NCBI GenBank assembly: GCA_030645365.1
Contig: JAUSMB010000078.1
Location: forward strand, 1 to 60,026
Length of the DNA: 60,026 bases
Reading direction: 5' to 3'
Origin: Rugosibacter sp.
GTDB taxonomy: Bacteria > Pseudomonadota > Gammaproteobacteria > Burkholderiales > Rhodocyclaceae
Part shown: in pieces, positions 1 to 9,517 of the stretch
How the letters are laid out: each line of letters starts with the position of its first letter
How positions within the stretch are numbered: position 1 is the stretch's first letter
Notes under the pieces: model-generated
Told to the model about the DNA's origin: nothing
Database searches by the model: none
Seen by the model: the letters and a program-made list of their open reading frames with translations, nothing else
Position numbers and translations under genes: made by a program

Positions 1-127
1 CGCCGCCAAATTTGGCCGACAGTATCGTGGTGATCGCCGCTGTCAGCGTGGTCTTGCCGTGGTCAACGTGCCCAATCGTGCCTACGTTAACGTGTGGTTT
101 CGTGCGCTCAAACTTGCTTTTTGCCAT
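1..127 (-). CDS. tuf: Elongation factor Tu, N-terminal part
   Basis: This is the first 42 codons of EF-Tu, the GTPase that brings aminoacyl-tRNA to the ribosome. The gene runs off the left edge of the window. The reverse strand reads [20 protein letters not shown] and then [11 protein letters not shown], which contains the G1 P-loop GHVDHGKT. The ATG is at 125-127. The gene follows tRNA-Tyr, tRNA-Gly and tRNA-Thr on the same strand, a common arrangement in Betaproteobacteria, where tuf is often co-transcribed with these tRNAs. The identification is secure from the N-terminus. Whether this is one of two tuf copies cannot be seen here. Confidence 0.97.
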   Translation of the reverse strand, partial: MAKSKFERTKPHVNVGTIGHVDHGKTTLTAAITTILSAKFGG

Positions 128-166
128 GTCAGTTACCTCAACAAAGAGTCAATAAAGTTCAAAAAA

Positions 167-241
<75 letters not shown>

Positions 242-261
242 GAAACTTGCCTCTTACAATC

Positions 262-335
<74 letters not shown>

Positions 336-457
336 TCACTTAACTTTCGCTTAAACCTCAAATACTTAAAATAACCACACCCTACATACTGCTTTGTGAT
401 ACCAGTGAATCATTACAAAATAAAATAACGATACAATTCACTCATACTAGCGACTGC

Positions 458-542
<85 letters not shown>

Positions 543-555
543 AGCGTAACCGCGA

Positions 556-584
556 ATTATCTTCAATTTTTGCTGTGGCGTCAA
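556..584 (-). promoter_or_regulatory. Promoter of the tRNA-tuf cluster
   Basis: On the reverse strand a TTGACG -35 box (579-584) is separated by exactly 17 bases from a GATAAT -10 box (556-561). The tRNA-Tyr 5' end follows 13 bases later. The bases after the -10 (TCGCGG) are GC-rich, like the discriminators of stable-RNA promoters under stringent control. The stringent control is inference. Confidence 0.75.
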
Positions 585-678
585 CATTCATTTCTATTTA
601 TCGATTTATTTGCCAATAACCACGGCCCCGCTACGGCGTACATTTCTTCAAAAATATCTAAAAAGTCTCGGAGTCATT

Positions 679-2082
679 ATGGATACACACCAGCTCTCGC
701 ACGCGCTACCGCAAGGCCTTGTTACCGAGTTGACTGCCCGCTTTGGCGCTCGTTTCACGGTTGCAGAGGCCGTGCGGCTTCATCATGGGAAGGATGAGTC
801 ATCCCACCCGCCAATGCCGCCTGACGCAGTTATCTTTGCTGAATCCACCGAAGAGGTAGCCGCAATACTCGCCTGTTGCAATGCTTTCCGAACACCCGTC
901 ATTGCCTATGGCACAGGAACCTCTCTTGAAGGACATATTCTCGCGGTACAAGGAGGGGTGTGCATTGATCTTTCTGCGCTGAACAACGTGATTGCTGTAC
1001 GTGCTGAAGACATGGATGCCACCGTGCAATGTGGCGTTACTCGCAAGAAGCTTAATGAATGGCTTAATGGTACGGGCTTGTTCTTCCCGATTGACCCTGG
1101 CGCAGATGCGAGCTTGGGCGGTATGGCAGCGACCCGCGCCTCCGGTACAAACGCCGTGCGCTACGGCACCATGCGCGAGAACGTGTTAGGTATGACCGTC
1201 GTGCTCGCTGACGGACGCATACTGAAAACAGGTGGCCGCGCACGCAAATCTTCTGCCGGCTACGACTTAACTCGCCTGATGGTTGGATCTGAGGGCACCT
1301 TGGGCATTATCACTGAACTCACTGTGCGCCTGCACCCGCTGCCAGAAGCCATTGCCAGCGCGGTATGCGCCTTCCCCAGCATTGCAGCTGCGGTCAATAC
1401 GGTCATTCAGACGATACAAATGGGGATACCCGTCGCCCGTATGGAATTGCTCGATGCGTTAGCTATTTCAGCACTCAATCGTTACAGCAAAACCACTCTG
1501 CGCGAAGACCCCACGTTGTTTTTTGAATTTCATGGCTCGCCCGCTAGCGTGCAAGAACAAGCAACGCTGGTGGCAGACATTGCCAAAACGCAAGGGGGGC
1601 ATGAATTTGACTGGGCTACGCGTCCTGAGGATCGTAGCCGTCTGTGGCAAGCACGGCACGATGCGCTCTGGGCAGCGCTAGGCTTAAAACCCGGGTCGCG
1701 GGCCTTATCCACTGATATTTGCGTACCTATTTCCCGGTTGGCTGAATGCATCGCTGAGACGATTGAAGACATTGCAACGATCAATCTTCCCAGCCCCATT
1801 GTTGGCCATGTCGGCGACGGAAACTTTCACGTCGTGCTGCTGCTTGACCCGAACAATCCGGATGAAATCACCCGCGCGCATGACTTTGCCACCCGCCTGG
1901 CACACCGCGCAATCAGCATGGGAGGCACCTCGACCGGTGAACACGGCATCGGGCTTGGCAAACGCGACTATCTCATCCCCGAGCACGGCGCGGTGGCGAT
2001 TGATGTCATGCGTGCAATTAAACAGGCGCTAGACCCGAACAATATTCTCAACCCAGGGAAAATTCTGCCGTCCCCAAAATAA
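679..2082 (+). CDS. FAD-linked D-lactate/glycolate-type dehydrogenase
   Basis: This is a 467-residue flavoprotein of the FAD_binding_4 / FAD-oxidase_C family (GlcD and D-lactate dehydrogenase type), which oxidises 2-hydroxy acids to 2-oxo acids. The FAD-binding half shows YGTGTSLEGH near residue 76 and GSEGTLGIITEL near 202. The C-terminal cap shows HVGDGNFHV near 376 and GEHGIGLGKRDYL near 419, which carry the substrate and metal histidines of the family. The ATG at 679 is preferred over an upstream TTG because CGGAG precedes it and typical homologues begin just before the FAD domain. It stands alone with no GlcE/GlcF partner, which fits the single-subunit D-lactate dehydrogenase type. The exact substrate is not decided by the sequence. 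Confidence 0.88.
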   Translation: MDTHQLSHALPQGLVTELTARFGARFTVAEAVRLHHGKDESSHPPMPPDAVIFAESTEEVAAILACCNAFRTPVIAYGTGTSLEGHILAVQGGVCIDLSALNNVIAVRAEDMDATVQCGVTRKKLNEWLNGTGLFFPIDPGADASLGGMAATRASGTNAVRYGTMRENVLGMTVVLADGRILKTGGRARKSSAGYDLTRLMVGSEGTLGIITELTVRLHPLPEAIASAVCAFPSIAAAVNTVIQTIQMGIPVARMELLDALAISALNRYSKTTLREDPTLFFEFHGSPASVQEQATLVADIAKTQGGHEFDWATRPEDRSRLWQARHDALWAALGLKPGSRALSTDICVPISRLAECIAETIEDIATINLPSPIVGHVGDGNFHVVLLLDPNNPDEITRAHDFATRLAHRAISMGGTSTGEHGIGLGKRDYLIPEHGAVAIDVMRAIKQALDPNNILNPGKILPSPK

Positions 2083-2095
2083 ACTGGCTTCACAG

Positions 2096-2118
2096 CGTAT
2101 CGCCAGCGCCGATTTTTC
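2096..2118 (+). repeat. Dispersed 24-bp motif, copy 1 (intergenic)
   Basis: CGTATCGCCAGCGCCGATTTTTC lies 14 bases after the stop of the FAD dehydrogenase. It differs from the consensus at two positions (A to G and C to T). The orientation is that of the plus strand. Confidence 0.7.
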
Positions 2119-2199
2119 TTGCACTACCTCTTGCACTACCTTGTGCACCAACGCTAGAGCACTGCAGTAAGATGGCACATCACATCCGAGGAAAATCAC

Positions 2200-2640
2200 A
2201 TGAGTGCGTTACCTAATAACAATCCGATGGATCCAATGGAATTTTTAAAGTCACTTTGGGGCAGTACGAGCATGCCGTTGCCAGGACTTATGACACCAAC
2301 GCTGGATACGGATGAGCTCGAAAAACGCATCACCGACCTCAAAGCGGTTGAGGGTTGGCTTAAAACCAATCTCAGTGTCCTGCAAATGACCATCCAAGGA
2401 CTTGAAGTTCAGCGCGCCACGCTAACAGCACTGCAAGCGATCAGCCAATCCGTCGGGTCGGCGGATCCTGGTGAAAATCCTGCTGCCAATCCGACTCTGG
2501 CTGCACTGTGGCCCTGGAATCTAATGCAGCCGACCGCAGCCAATCCAAACTCTGCGGCTGATACATCGCAAACAGCGCAGACAGCGAACAAGCCTGCCGC
2601 AAAATCCACCACAAAAGCTCAGCGCACTCAACGCACTTAA
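2200..2640 (+). CDS. phaM: PhaM-like polyhydroxyalkanoate granule regulator
   Basis: This 146-residue protein matches the PhaM family, which links polyhydroxybutyrate granules to the nucleoid and activates PHA synthase in Burkholderiales-type bacteria. The diagnostic core runs from about residue 12 to 85, with FLKSLWG, a proline-rich PGLMTPTLD, DELEKRITDLKAVEGWL and MTIQGLEVQRATL. The tail is rich in Ala, Thr, Lys and Gln and ends in Lys/Arg-containing residues, like the DNA-contacting tails of the family although shorter. GAGG precedes the ATG. It is monocistronic and converges on the CaiB-type gene. Its presence suggests the organism stores PHA, but no phaC, phaA or phaB is in the window. 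Confidence 0.85.
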   Translation: MSALPNNNPMDPMEFLKSLWGSTSMPLPGLMTPTLDTDELEKRITDLKAVEGWLKTNLSVLQMTIQGLEVQRATLTALQAISQSVGSADPGENPAANPTLAALWPWNLMQPTAANPNSAADTSQTAQTANKPAAKSTTKAQRTQRT

Positions 2641-2649
2641 GCGGTGCAA

Positions 2650-3855
2650 CTAAATCACGCCATCGCGGCGCAGGGTTTCAATTTCATCGGCAGAATAGCC
2701 AACAGCTTGCAGCACCGCTGCACTATCTGCGCCTGCCGCTGCTGCCGGTTGCATATCAGGGGGCGGCCAGTGTGACAGCTTGAAAGGCGGCGCACACTGG
2801 CTCAACCCCGCCTCATCCACAATGATTTGCCGCGCAATAAACTGCGGATGATTCACCGCTTCATCTACGCGCAAGACTGGCGTGACGCAACAATCCAGCG
2901 GGACCAGCGTTTTTTCCCAGTGCGCAAGCGGCTGTGTTTTTATCACCGCTGCCAGCGCTGCACGGGCATCTTTCATTATTGCGGCATTGGTCATCTCTAC
3001 CGTCGCCAGGGCAGGCAAGCCTACTGCGGCGCATAGCGTGCGCCAGAACTTGGATTCAATCGCACCGACCGCGAGATAACGATCATCCGCCGTGGCGTAT
3101 ACCCCGTAACCCGGTGATGCGCCTGTCATTTCACCTTCACCGCGATGCGCCAACCCTTCCGTGGTTTGTATTGCGGCTAAAGGCAATACTGAGTGCGCCA
3201 ATATCGCATCCGCCATGGCCACATCCACATGGCACCCTTGACCCGTAGCCTTGGCGCCAATCACTGCGGTCAGCACGCCGACCAAAGAAGTGAGGCTGCC
3301 CCCGAGTAAATCGCCAATCTGAAAATCGGGGATTGCCGGTGCGCTCCCCGGCGTGCCATTTTGCGCAAGCAGGCCTGCCATCGCGATGTAGTTAAGATCA
3401 TGTCCGGCATAATGCGCCCACGGCCCGGTTTGTCCGTACCCTGTAATCGCGCAATACACAATTCGCGGGTTAATCGCGCGCACGGCTGCATAACCGATAC
3501 CTAGCCGATCAACCACGCCGGGGCGAAAACTCTCGAAAATCACATCCGCCGTGGCAGCTAATCGCAAAAAAGCCGCAACGCCTGCGGCTTGTTTTAAATC
3601 CAACCGCAGACTTTTCTTGTTGCGATTCAGCATGCGAAAAAACGGGCTGTCTTTACCCTCTGCGTTCGCCTGGTCAGCCCCGGGGCCAAAAGTACGCGCA
3701 TAGTCGCCCAGCCCCGTATCTTCAATCTTGATGACCTCTGCACCCTGATCTGCCAGATGCAAAGTCGCCATCGGGCCCGGCAATAACCGGGTCAGATCAA
3801 GCACACGCAGACCAGTTAACGGGCCGCGTGCCGCATTGTCAGCGCCGACTTTCAT
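2650..3855 (-). CDS. CaiB/BaiF family CoA transferase
   Basis: This family III CoA transferase of about 401 residues moves CoA between acyl-CoA and a free acid; alpha-methylacyl-CoA racemases belong to the same fold. The conserved start GLRVLDLTRLLPGP and ADQGAEVIKIE, then LNRNKKSLRLDLK and DVIFESFRPGVVDRLG, are all visible. YCAITGYGQTGP and the GHDLNY segment with the family catalytic aspartate follow. The gene begins directly after the 3-hydroxyacyl-CoA dehydrogenase stop (GTG at 3856-3858, ATG at 3853-3855) with no clear Shine-Dalgarno site, suggesting translational coupling. The N-terminal residues MKVGAD before the family core are encoded by what looks like a degraded copy of the dispersed 24-bp motif. 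The order icmF, hbd, this gene suggests branched or short-chain acyl-CoA metabolism. The specific substrate is unknown. Confidence 0.88.
   Translation of the reverse strand: MKVGADNAARGPLTGLRVLDLTRLLPGPMATLHLADQGAEVIKIEDTGLGDYARTFGPGADQANAEGKDSPFFRMLNRNKKSLRLDLKQAAGVAAFLRLAATADVIFESFRPGVVDRLGIGYAAVRAINPRIVYCAITGYGQTGPWAHYAGHDLNYIAMAGLLAQNGTPGSAPAIPDFQIGDLLGGSLTSLVGVLTAVIGAKATGQGCHVDVAMADAILAHSVLPLAAIQTTEGLAHRGEGEMTGASPGYGVYATADDRYLAVGAIESKFWRTLCAAVGLPALATVEMTNAAIMKDARAALAAVIKTQPLAHWEKTLVPLDCCVTPVLRVDEAVNHPQFIARQIIVDEAGLSQCAPPFKLSHWPPPDMQPAAAAGADSAAVLQAVGYSADEIETLRRDGVI
3832..3855 (+). repeat. Dispersed motif, degraded copy at a gene start
   Basis: The plus strand carries CAGCGCCGACTTT (3840-3852), identical to the centre of the dispersed motif, with only partial agreement on either side. 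On the minus strand it overlaps the ATG of the CaiB-type gene and encodes its first residues, MKVGAD. It may be a decayed copy or chance. Confidence 0.4.
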
Positions 3856-3858
3856 CAC

Positions 3859-4710
3859 TTAGCTATAGGTATAGAACCCACGTCCGCTCTTACGGCCCAA
3901 ATAACCCGCGCCGACCATCTCCTTGAGCAGGGGCGCCGGACGATATTTCGAATCATCAAATCCTTCATAGAAAACCTGCATCACGGCGAGTAGCGTATCC
4001 AGCCCAACCATGTCTGCCAGCGCCAAAGGGCCAATCGGATGATTACAACCGAGCTTCATGCCTTCATCAATCGCTTCGGCCGATGCCAGGCCTTCTGAAA
4101 AAACAAAAATAGCTTCATTGATCATCGGGCAAAGAATGCGATTAACTACGAAACCAGGGTTATTTTTAACCGTGATGGGATATTTGCCCAGCGCCTGTGC
4201 CAACGCCTCAACACGTGCATGGGTTTCATCCGAAGTTTGCAAACCACGAATGATTTCCACCAAAGCCATTACCGGCACCGGATTGAAAAAATGCAGCCCG
4301 ATAAACCTATCCGGACGCGCCGTTGCTGCCGCCATATGGGTAATCGAAATAGAAGAGGTATTGCTGGCAATAATCGCATTGGGGCCGATCACGCGTTCCA
4401 CATCCTTGATAATCTTTAACTTCAAGCCTTCATTCTCTGTGGCCGCTTCAATCACAATATCCACGCCACTCATATCAGCCATATCGGTTGTTGTCTGGAG
4501 GAGAGCAAGTGCAGCCGCTTTTTGCCCTTCGTTGATTTTTTCTTTCTTGATCAAGCGATCCAGGCTGTTCGTAATGGTCGCCAACCCTTTCTGAATTGCC
4601 GTCTCATTAATATCCAGCATCACCACTGCAAAGCCTGACATTGCACAAGTTTGCGCGATGCCATTACCCATGGTTCCGGCACCGATAATGCCGACTTTAT
4701 TGATAGTCAT
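3859..4710 (-). CDS. hbd: 3-hydroxybutyryl-CoA dehydrogenase
   Basis: This 283-residue NAD(P)-dependent enzyme interconverts 3-hydroxyacyl-CoA and 3-oxoacyl-CoA. The N-terminal Rossmann motif is KVGIIGAGTMGNGIAQTCA. IASNTSSISITHMA and GLHFFNPVPVMALVEII follow near residues 115-150, and the latter contains the catalytic histidine and the asparagine-proline of the family. NNPGFVVNRIL opens the C-terminal dimerisation domain, which ends with GYLGRKSGRGFY. The length is typical of single-domain Hbd/PaaH proteins. It follows icmF after 56 bases and abuts the CoA transferase, so the three probably form one transcript. A short-chain substrate is likely from the size and context. Confidence 0.93.
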   Translation of the reverse strand: MTINKVGIIGAGTMGNGIAQTCAMSGFAVVMLDINETAIQKGLATITNSLDRLIKKEKINEGQKAAALALLQTTTDMADMSGVDIVIEAATENEGLKLKIIKDVERVIGPNAIIASNTSSISITHMAAATARPDRFIGLHFFNPVPVMALVEIIRGLQTSDETHARVEALAQALGKYPITVKNNPGFVVNRILCPMINEAIFVFSEGLASAEAIDEGMKLGCNHPIGPLALADMVGLDTLLAVMQVFYEGFDDSKYRPAPLLKEMVGAGYLGRKSGRGFYTYS

Positions 4711-4766
4711 TCCCTGTTACCTTTTTGTGAGTTAAATTTTTTATCGTGTTTTTATTGCTACGCAAA

Positions 4767-7700
4767 TTACATATTGCGTCGATATTGACCACCAACTTCA
4801 TACAGTGCATTTGAAATTTGTCCTAGCGAACAATGGCGAACTGCCCCCATGATGATCTCAAACACGTTGTCATTCTTGATCACCGCCTCGCGCAAGCGCG
4901 CAATCCACGCTGGGGACGACTCCGCATGCAGCGCATGAAACGCGGCCAGCCGCTGCAACTGTGACTGCTTTTCATCTTCAGTGGATCGCGCCAGTTCGAT
5001 CTCGCCTTGTGCGCCATCCGCATGGGGATTAAGAAACGTGTTAACGCCAATAATCGGATAGGAGCCATCATGCTTGCGGTGCTCATAAACCATCGACTCT
5101 TCTTGAATCTTGCCGCGCTGATAGCCTGTTTCCATAGCGCCCAGCACACCACCGCGCGAAGCAATGGCTTCAAACTCTTTTAGTACCGCTTCTTCTACTA
5201 GATCAGTCAATTCGTCGATGATAAAAGCCCCTTGATTCGGGTTTTCATTCTTCGCCAATCCCCACTCGCGATTGATGATCAGCTGAATCGCCATCGCGCG
5301 CCGTACCGAAGCTTCCGTCGGCGTTGTGATCGCTTCGTCATACGCATTGGTATGCAGGCTGTTGCAGTTATCATAAATCGCAATCAGCGCTTGCAACGTC
5401 GTGCGAATATCGTTGAAATCCATTTCCTGTGCATGCAGCGAACGGCCGGACGTCTGAATGTGATACTTCATCTTCTGGCTGCGCTCGTTTGCACCATACC
5501 GATTTTTCATCGCCACCGCCCAGATGCGGCGGGCAACGCGGCCAATGACGGCGTACTCCGGGTCCATGCCATTGCTGAAAAAGAAACTCAAATTTGGCGC
5601 AAACTCATCAATGGACATCCCGCGTGCCAGATACGCCTCGACAAAAGTAAACCCGTTGGCCAGGGTAAATGCCAATTGCGTAATCGGATTCGCCCCTGCC
5701 TCCGCGATGTGATAGCCGGAAATGGAGACCGAATAAAAGTTGCGCACTTGATGTTCGACAAAATACGCTTGAATATCACCCATCATCTTGAGCGCAAATT
5801 CTGTCGAAAATATGCAGGTGTTCTGCCCCTGGTCCTCTTTCAAAATATCTGCCTGCACTGTGCCGCGCACGTTAGCAAACGCAAAATCGCGCAATGCATG
5901 TGCTTCATCCGCGTCAGGCTCCCGGCCATGTTTCTCGCGAAATTTATCAGCTTGCTGATCAATCGCCGTATTCAAAAACATCGCCAGTATCATCGGCGCC
6001 GGGCCGTTAATCGTCATCGACACCGATGTTGCCGGATCGCATAGATCAAATCCTGAATACAACACTTTCAAATCATCCAGCGTGGCAATGGAAACGCCGG
6101 AGTTACCTACTTTGCCGTAAATGTCCGGACGCAAATCCGGGTCGCACCCATACAGCGTGACCGAATCAAATGCCGTGGACAAACGTTTGGCGGGCATGCC
6201 ATCTGATAGCCGGTGAAAACGGCGGTTTGTACGAAATGCATCGCCTTCACCCGCGAACATGCGGGTGGGATCTTCGTTTTCTCGCTTGAAGGCAAACACA
6301 CCGGCGGTATACGGAAATTCACCCGGCACATTTTCACGCAGCAAAAACTTGAGCAACTCGCCTTCATCCTCAAACCGTGGCAGCGCCACTTTGCGAATCC
6401 GGGTACCCGACAATGACTCGCTCACCAAAGGCGTGCGTTTTTCTGTACCGCGAATCTTCACCACGAATTCGTCACCCGCATAGGCAGCTTTTGTTTGCGG
6501 CCAGGCTGCCAATACTGCGCGGGATTCTTGCGTGAGCTGGCTGTCTTTCGATGTAATCAACGCATCAAAATCTGTCGCATTTTTTTGGTGCTGAATGAAA
6601 ATATTTTTCGCCGTGGTTAATGCCTGCCGCTCGTGGGCAATCTGTGCCTGGGCTCTTACATGCTGGTGATAACCACGCACGCACTCCGCGATTTCTGCAA
6701 GATAGCGCACACGCTCGGGCGGCACAATCGCCCGACCAGCAGAAGAATGTTTGATTGTCACGGCTGGCAACACGCTAGAGGCAAACGCCAAGCCATGCCT
6801 CAACAGACGCGGAATCAGCGCCTGGTACAGAGCGGTAACGCCGTCATCATTGAACCGGGCTGCCATGGTGCCGAACACCGGCATATCCTCGACCTTTTCA
6901 GCAAAGCGCTCATGGTTGCGTTGATACTGCTTGCGCACATCGCGCTGCGCATCTTCAGCACCCTTGCGATCGAACTTGTTGATGGCAACAAAATCCGCAA
7001 AATCGAGCATGTCGATTTTTTCCAATTGAGAAGCTGCGCCGAACTCTGGCGTCATCACATACAAGGAACAATCGACCAGCGGCACAATGGCTGCGTCCCC
7101 CTGGCCGATGCCGGAAGTCTCCACAATGATCAAGTCAAAACCAGCGACTTTGCACGCGGCAAGCGCATCCGGCAGCGCGCGAGAAATTTCGCTGCCGCTG
7201 GTATTGTCGAAATTACGCGTCGCCAAGGAGCGCATATAGATGTTCGGGTGCTGAATCGCATTCATGCGAATGCGGTCTCCGAGTAACGCCCCGCCCGTCC
7301 GTTTGCGCGAAGGGTCGATGGAAATCACTGCGATTTTCAAACGATCATTTTGATCCAAGCGAAAACGACGGATCAACTCATCGGTGAGCGAACTTTTTCC
7401 CGCGCCGCCGGTACCGGTAATGCCTAAAGTCGGCGTTGGCTGGCTGATCGACTTTGCAGCGGCTTTATCCCATAAAACCTGCTTGTCTTGCGCCGCCCAT
7501 GCGCCGTTTTCCAGCGCCGTAATGGTCTGGCTTAACACCCGCCGATCGCCGCTTTCGAGCGCCACCCAATTGGGCAATGCCGGCTGAGTCATTGACGCAT
7601 CACAACGCATCACCATATCGTTGATCATGCCTTGCAAGCCAAACAATTGGCCTTCTTCAACAGAATATAAATGTGCCACACCATACGCATGCAGCTCTCT

Positions 7701-8048
7701 AATCTCTGCGGGCACAATCACCCCACCCCCACCCCCAAACACTTGGATATTCTCTCCGCCGCGGGCGTTGAGCGAGTCAATCATGTACTTGAAAAACTCG
7801 ACATGCCCACCTTGATAAGACGATACGGCAATGCCGTGCGCGTCTTCTTGCAAAGCGGCGGTCACGATCTCGTCGACAGAACGATTATGCCCAAGATGAA
7901 TAACCTCAACCCCCGTCGCTTGCAGAATGCGCCTCATGATGTTGATCGATGCGTCATGGCCATCGAATAACGATGTCGCCGTGACAAAGCGTATTTGGCG
8001 CGCGGGCTTATAAGGCGTCTGTGCCAATTTGGGAGCGGTCTGATTCAT
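4767..8048 (-). CDS. icmF: Fused isobutyryl-CoA mutase with G-protein chaperone
   Basis: At 1093 residues this is the fused form of a coenzyme-B12-dependent acyl-CoA mutase. Domain order is B12-binding (about 15-150, with [12 protein letters not shown]31 is the expected lower cobalt ligand), a MeaB-like GTPase chaperone (about 205-420, P-loop [12 protein letters not shown] near 209, NKFDRKG near 358), and the mutase substrate barrel (about 540-1090). In characterised IcmF proteins this architecture interconverts isobutyryl-CoA and n-butyryl-CoA, and pivalyl-CoA and isovaleryl-CoA. The gene opens a unit with hbd and a CoA transferase, which fits routing of branched C4/C5 acyl-CoA into beta-oxidation. 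It is divergent from the PAS gene, with one dispersed motif copy between them. Methylmalonyl-CoA specificity is unlikely because that enzyme is not normally fused this way. Confidence 0.93.
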   Translation of the reverse strand: MNQTAPKLAQTPYKPARQIRFVTATSLFDGHDASINIMRRILQATGVEVIHLGHNRSVDEIVTAALQEDAHGIAVSSYQGGHVEFFKYMIDSLNARGGENIQVFGGGGGVIVPAEIRELHAYGVAHLYSVEEGQLFGLQGMINDMVMRCDASMTQPALPNWVALESGDRRVLSQTITALENGAWAAQDKQVLWDKAAAKSISQPTPTLGITGTGGAGKSSLTDELIRRFRLDQNDRLKIAVISIDPSRKRTGGALLGDRIRMNAIQHPNIYMRSLATRNFDNTSGSEISRALPDALAACKVAGFDLIIVETSGIGQGDAAIVPLVDCSLYVMTPEFGAASQLEKIDMLDFADFVAINKFDRKGAEDAQRDVRKQYQRNHERFAEKVEDMPVFGTMAARFNDDGVTALYQALIPRLLRHGLAFASSVLPAVTIKHSSAGRAIVPPERVRYLAEIAECVRGYHQHVRAQAQIAHERQALTTAKNIFIQHQKNATDFDALITSKDSQLTQESRAVLAAWPQTKAAYAGDEFVVKIRGTEKRTPLVSESLSGTRIRKVALPRFEDEGELLKFLLRENVPGEFPYTAGVFAFKRENEDPTRMFAGEGDAFRTNRRFHRLSDGMPAKRLSTAFDSVTLYGCDPDLRPDIYGKVGNSGVSIATLDDLKVLYSGFDLCDPATSVSMTINGPAPMILAMFLNTAIDQQADKFREKHGREPDADEAHALRDFAFANVRGTVQADILKEDQGQNTCIFSTEFALKMMGDIQAYFVEHQVRNFYSVSISGYHIAEAGANPITQLAFTLANGFTFVEAYLARGMSIDEFAPNLSFFFSNGMDPEYAVIGRVARRIWAVAMKNRYGANERSQKMKYHIQTSGRSLHAQEMDFNDIRTTLQALIAIYDNCNSLHTNAYDEAITTPTEASVRRAMAIQLIINREWGLAKNENPNQGAFIIDELTDLVEEAVLKEFEAIASRGGVLGAMETGYQRGKIQEESMVYEHRKHDGSYPIIGVNTFLNPHADGAQGEIELARSTEDEKQSQLQRLAAFHALHAESSPAWIARLREAVIKNDNVFEIIMGAVRHCSLGQISNALYEVGGQYRRNM

Positions 8049-8136
8049 GCGGCTTATTCTAAACCAAGCATCCTCTTACAATCTGTTGTCCAGGGTGCCT
8101 AGAATAGTGCTCTGCGCTGCACGCCGCGCCTTATGC

Positions 8137-8159
8137 CGTATCACCAGCGCCGACTTTTT
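8137..8159 (+). repeat. Dispersed 24-bp motif, copy 2 (intergenic)
   Basis: CGTATCACCAGCGCCGACTTTTT matches the first 23 positions of the consensus exactly. It lies between the divergent icmF and PAS genes, ending 25 bases before the PAS start codon. Confidence 0.8.
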
Positions 8160-8184
8160 AACTTGCGGATGTTTCATAAGCCCT

Positions 8185-8634
8185 ATGAACTTATATCAAG
8201 CGATGATCGAGCAAACCGCCGATGCCTTTATTTTTTCCGACGCTGAAGGATGCATTCAGTTATGGAACCATGGCGCTGAGCTTATTTTCGGTTTTTCGGC
8301 CAAGGACGCTATCGGCCAATCGCTGGACATCATCATCCCCGAACACCTGCGCCAAGCACATTGGATCGGATTTCATAAAGCGGTAGCCGCCGACCGGATG
8401 TCTTTGGGCGACCAGGTAATGACCACGCGCTTCCTGCATAAAGATGGCAGCAAAGGTTATGTTGACATGCGCTTTAGCCTGATCAAGGACGACACCGATC
8501 AACTCATGGGCGTGCTAGCCACCGCCCGCGACATCACCGCGCGCTATCTGGCTGAGCGCACACTGCGCGCACGCCTGGCAGAGCTTGCACCGGCCGATGA
8601 AATCAAACCTGCGCCGGCAGCAACGAATAAATAA
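8185..8634 (+). CDS. Single PAS-domain protein
   Basis: This 149-residue protein consists of one PAS fold (about residues 3-125) and a short charged helix. DAFIFSDAEGCIQLWN and AELIFGFSAKDAIGQSLDIIIPEHLR are classic PAS_4/PAS_9 signatures, followed by RFLHKDGSKGYVDMRFSLI and GVLATARDITARYLAERTL at the S-box end. There is no kinase, cyclase or DNA-binding output domain. The ATG at 8185 is chosen because the fold starts at once there; the open frame continues upstream through the repeat copy but adds no recognisable domain. It ends 10 bases before the hemerythrin gene, so the two are probably co-transcribed. A role in redox or oxygen sensing is an inference from that neighbour. Confidence 0.75.
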   Translation: MNLYQAMIEQTADAFIFSDAEGCIQLWNHGAELIFGFSAKDAIGQSLDIIIPEHLRQAHWIGFHKAVAADRMSLGDQVMTTRFLHKDGSKGYVDMRFSLIKDDTDQLMGVLATARDITARYLAERTLRARLAELAPADEIKPAPAATNK

Positions 8635-8644
8635 CAACACCATC

Positions 8645-9199
8645 ATGAGCAAACCCTTCCCAGGATTTTCAACCCCCGCTGCGGGGCCAGAATCCCCTCT
8701 GGAAATGCTTGCTGCCTGTCACGAACGGATTCGCCATCAATGCGCCACCCTGCTGCGCCTGCCACCGCATTTAGCCGCCCACGGCACGGATGAGAAAGCC
8801 CGTGCAGCCGCCGCACAAGTGATGCGCTATTTCGACACCTCCGGCAAACAGCACCATCAAGATGAGGAAGAAGATCTTTTCCCGGCGCTTATCGAATCCA
8901 TGACCGGCTCAGACGCGGTTTGCCTGCGGGATATCACTCAAGCGCTGCTAACCGATCACCATGTGCTAGATGCCGAATGGGTACCATTGCATGACCAGTT
9001 AGCGCGGATTGCCCAAGGTGAAAATATTCAGCTTGCCGCCGATGATGTCGCCGCTTGGGTGACTCGTCATGAGCAGCATATTCAGCGCGAAGAAAACGAG
9101 CTGCTACCGATGGCAGCCCGCTTATTAAGTGCCGCCGCCCTCGAACACATCGGCCGCGCCATGTGTGCTCGACGCGGGCTGACTTTTCCCCGTGAATGA
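8645..9199 (+). CDS. Hemerythrin HHE-domain protein
   Basis: This 184-residue four-helix protein carries the hemerythrin-like HHE pattern of diiron ligands. The visible elements are CHERIRHQC (H26, H31), GKQHHQDEEEDLFPAL, DHHVLDAEW and HEQHIQREENELLP. Such proteins bind oxygen, nitric oxide or iron. The first 18 residues are proline-rich and unstructured-looking. There is no signal peptide, so it should be cytoplasmic. The gene follows the PAS gene after 10 bases, suggesting a two-gene sensing or protection unit. The spacing and the extra N-terminus are closer to cytoplasmic HHE-domain proteins than to RIC/YtfE, which has a longer Cys-containing N-terminal domain. Confidence 0.88.
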   Translation: MSKPFPGFSTPAAGPESPLEMLAACHERIRHQCATLLRLPPHLAAHGTDEKARAAAAQVMRYFDTSGKQHHQDEEEDLFPALIESMTGSDAVCLRDITQALLTDHHVLDAEWVPLHDQLARIAQGENIQLAADDVAAWVTRHEQHIQREENELLPMAARLLSAAALEHIGRAMCARRGLTFPRE

Positions 9200-9517
9200 G
9201 TCAACGCCTGATAGTTAGCCGAAGTCTGTATCCGTTATGGCAACCCCAATGCAATTTCCCTGAAGCTGATCGAAACTTAACACCCTGTTTTTTAGCGAAC
9301 TTTCTTTAGTGAACTTTCATCAGAAAGCCGCTTCACCAGTCGCTCTTGGATTCACAGGCCAAGGATTCGTGTATAGAGGCGGTATTCATGCGGTTTCTTT
9401 CCACGTGCGCCGTATCACCAGCGCCGACTTTTTCTCGGCGTCGGTACGCTGCGCCTTAATACGCGCCAACAGGTTATGCCTTTCGGGTATTCAATGGCAA
9501 CAAGACACATGCTGGAT
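9200..9517. other. Gene-free stretch between convergent genes
   Basis: These 318 bases separate the hemerythrin gene and hflX, which converge. The only structure I can support is one perfect copy of the dispersed 24-bp motif. I see no clear intrinsic terminator and no convincing reading frame. Confidence 0.6.
9411..9434 (+). repeat. Dispersed 24-bp motif, copy 3 (intergenic)
   Basis: All 24 consensus positions match: CGTATCACCAGCGCCGAC, then five T and a C. It is 84 bases beyond the stop of hflX, in a gene-free stretch. Confidence 0.8.

Noticed and set aside
3901..3925. CGCGCCGACCATCTCC inside the 3-hydroxyacyl-CoA dehydrogenase gene
   Set aside because: It encodes the native MVGAGYLGRK of that family, with no match outside the core.
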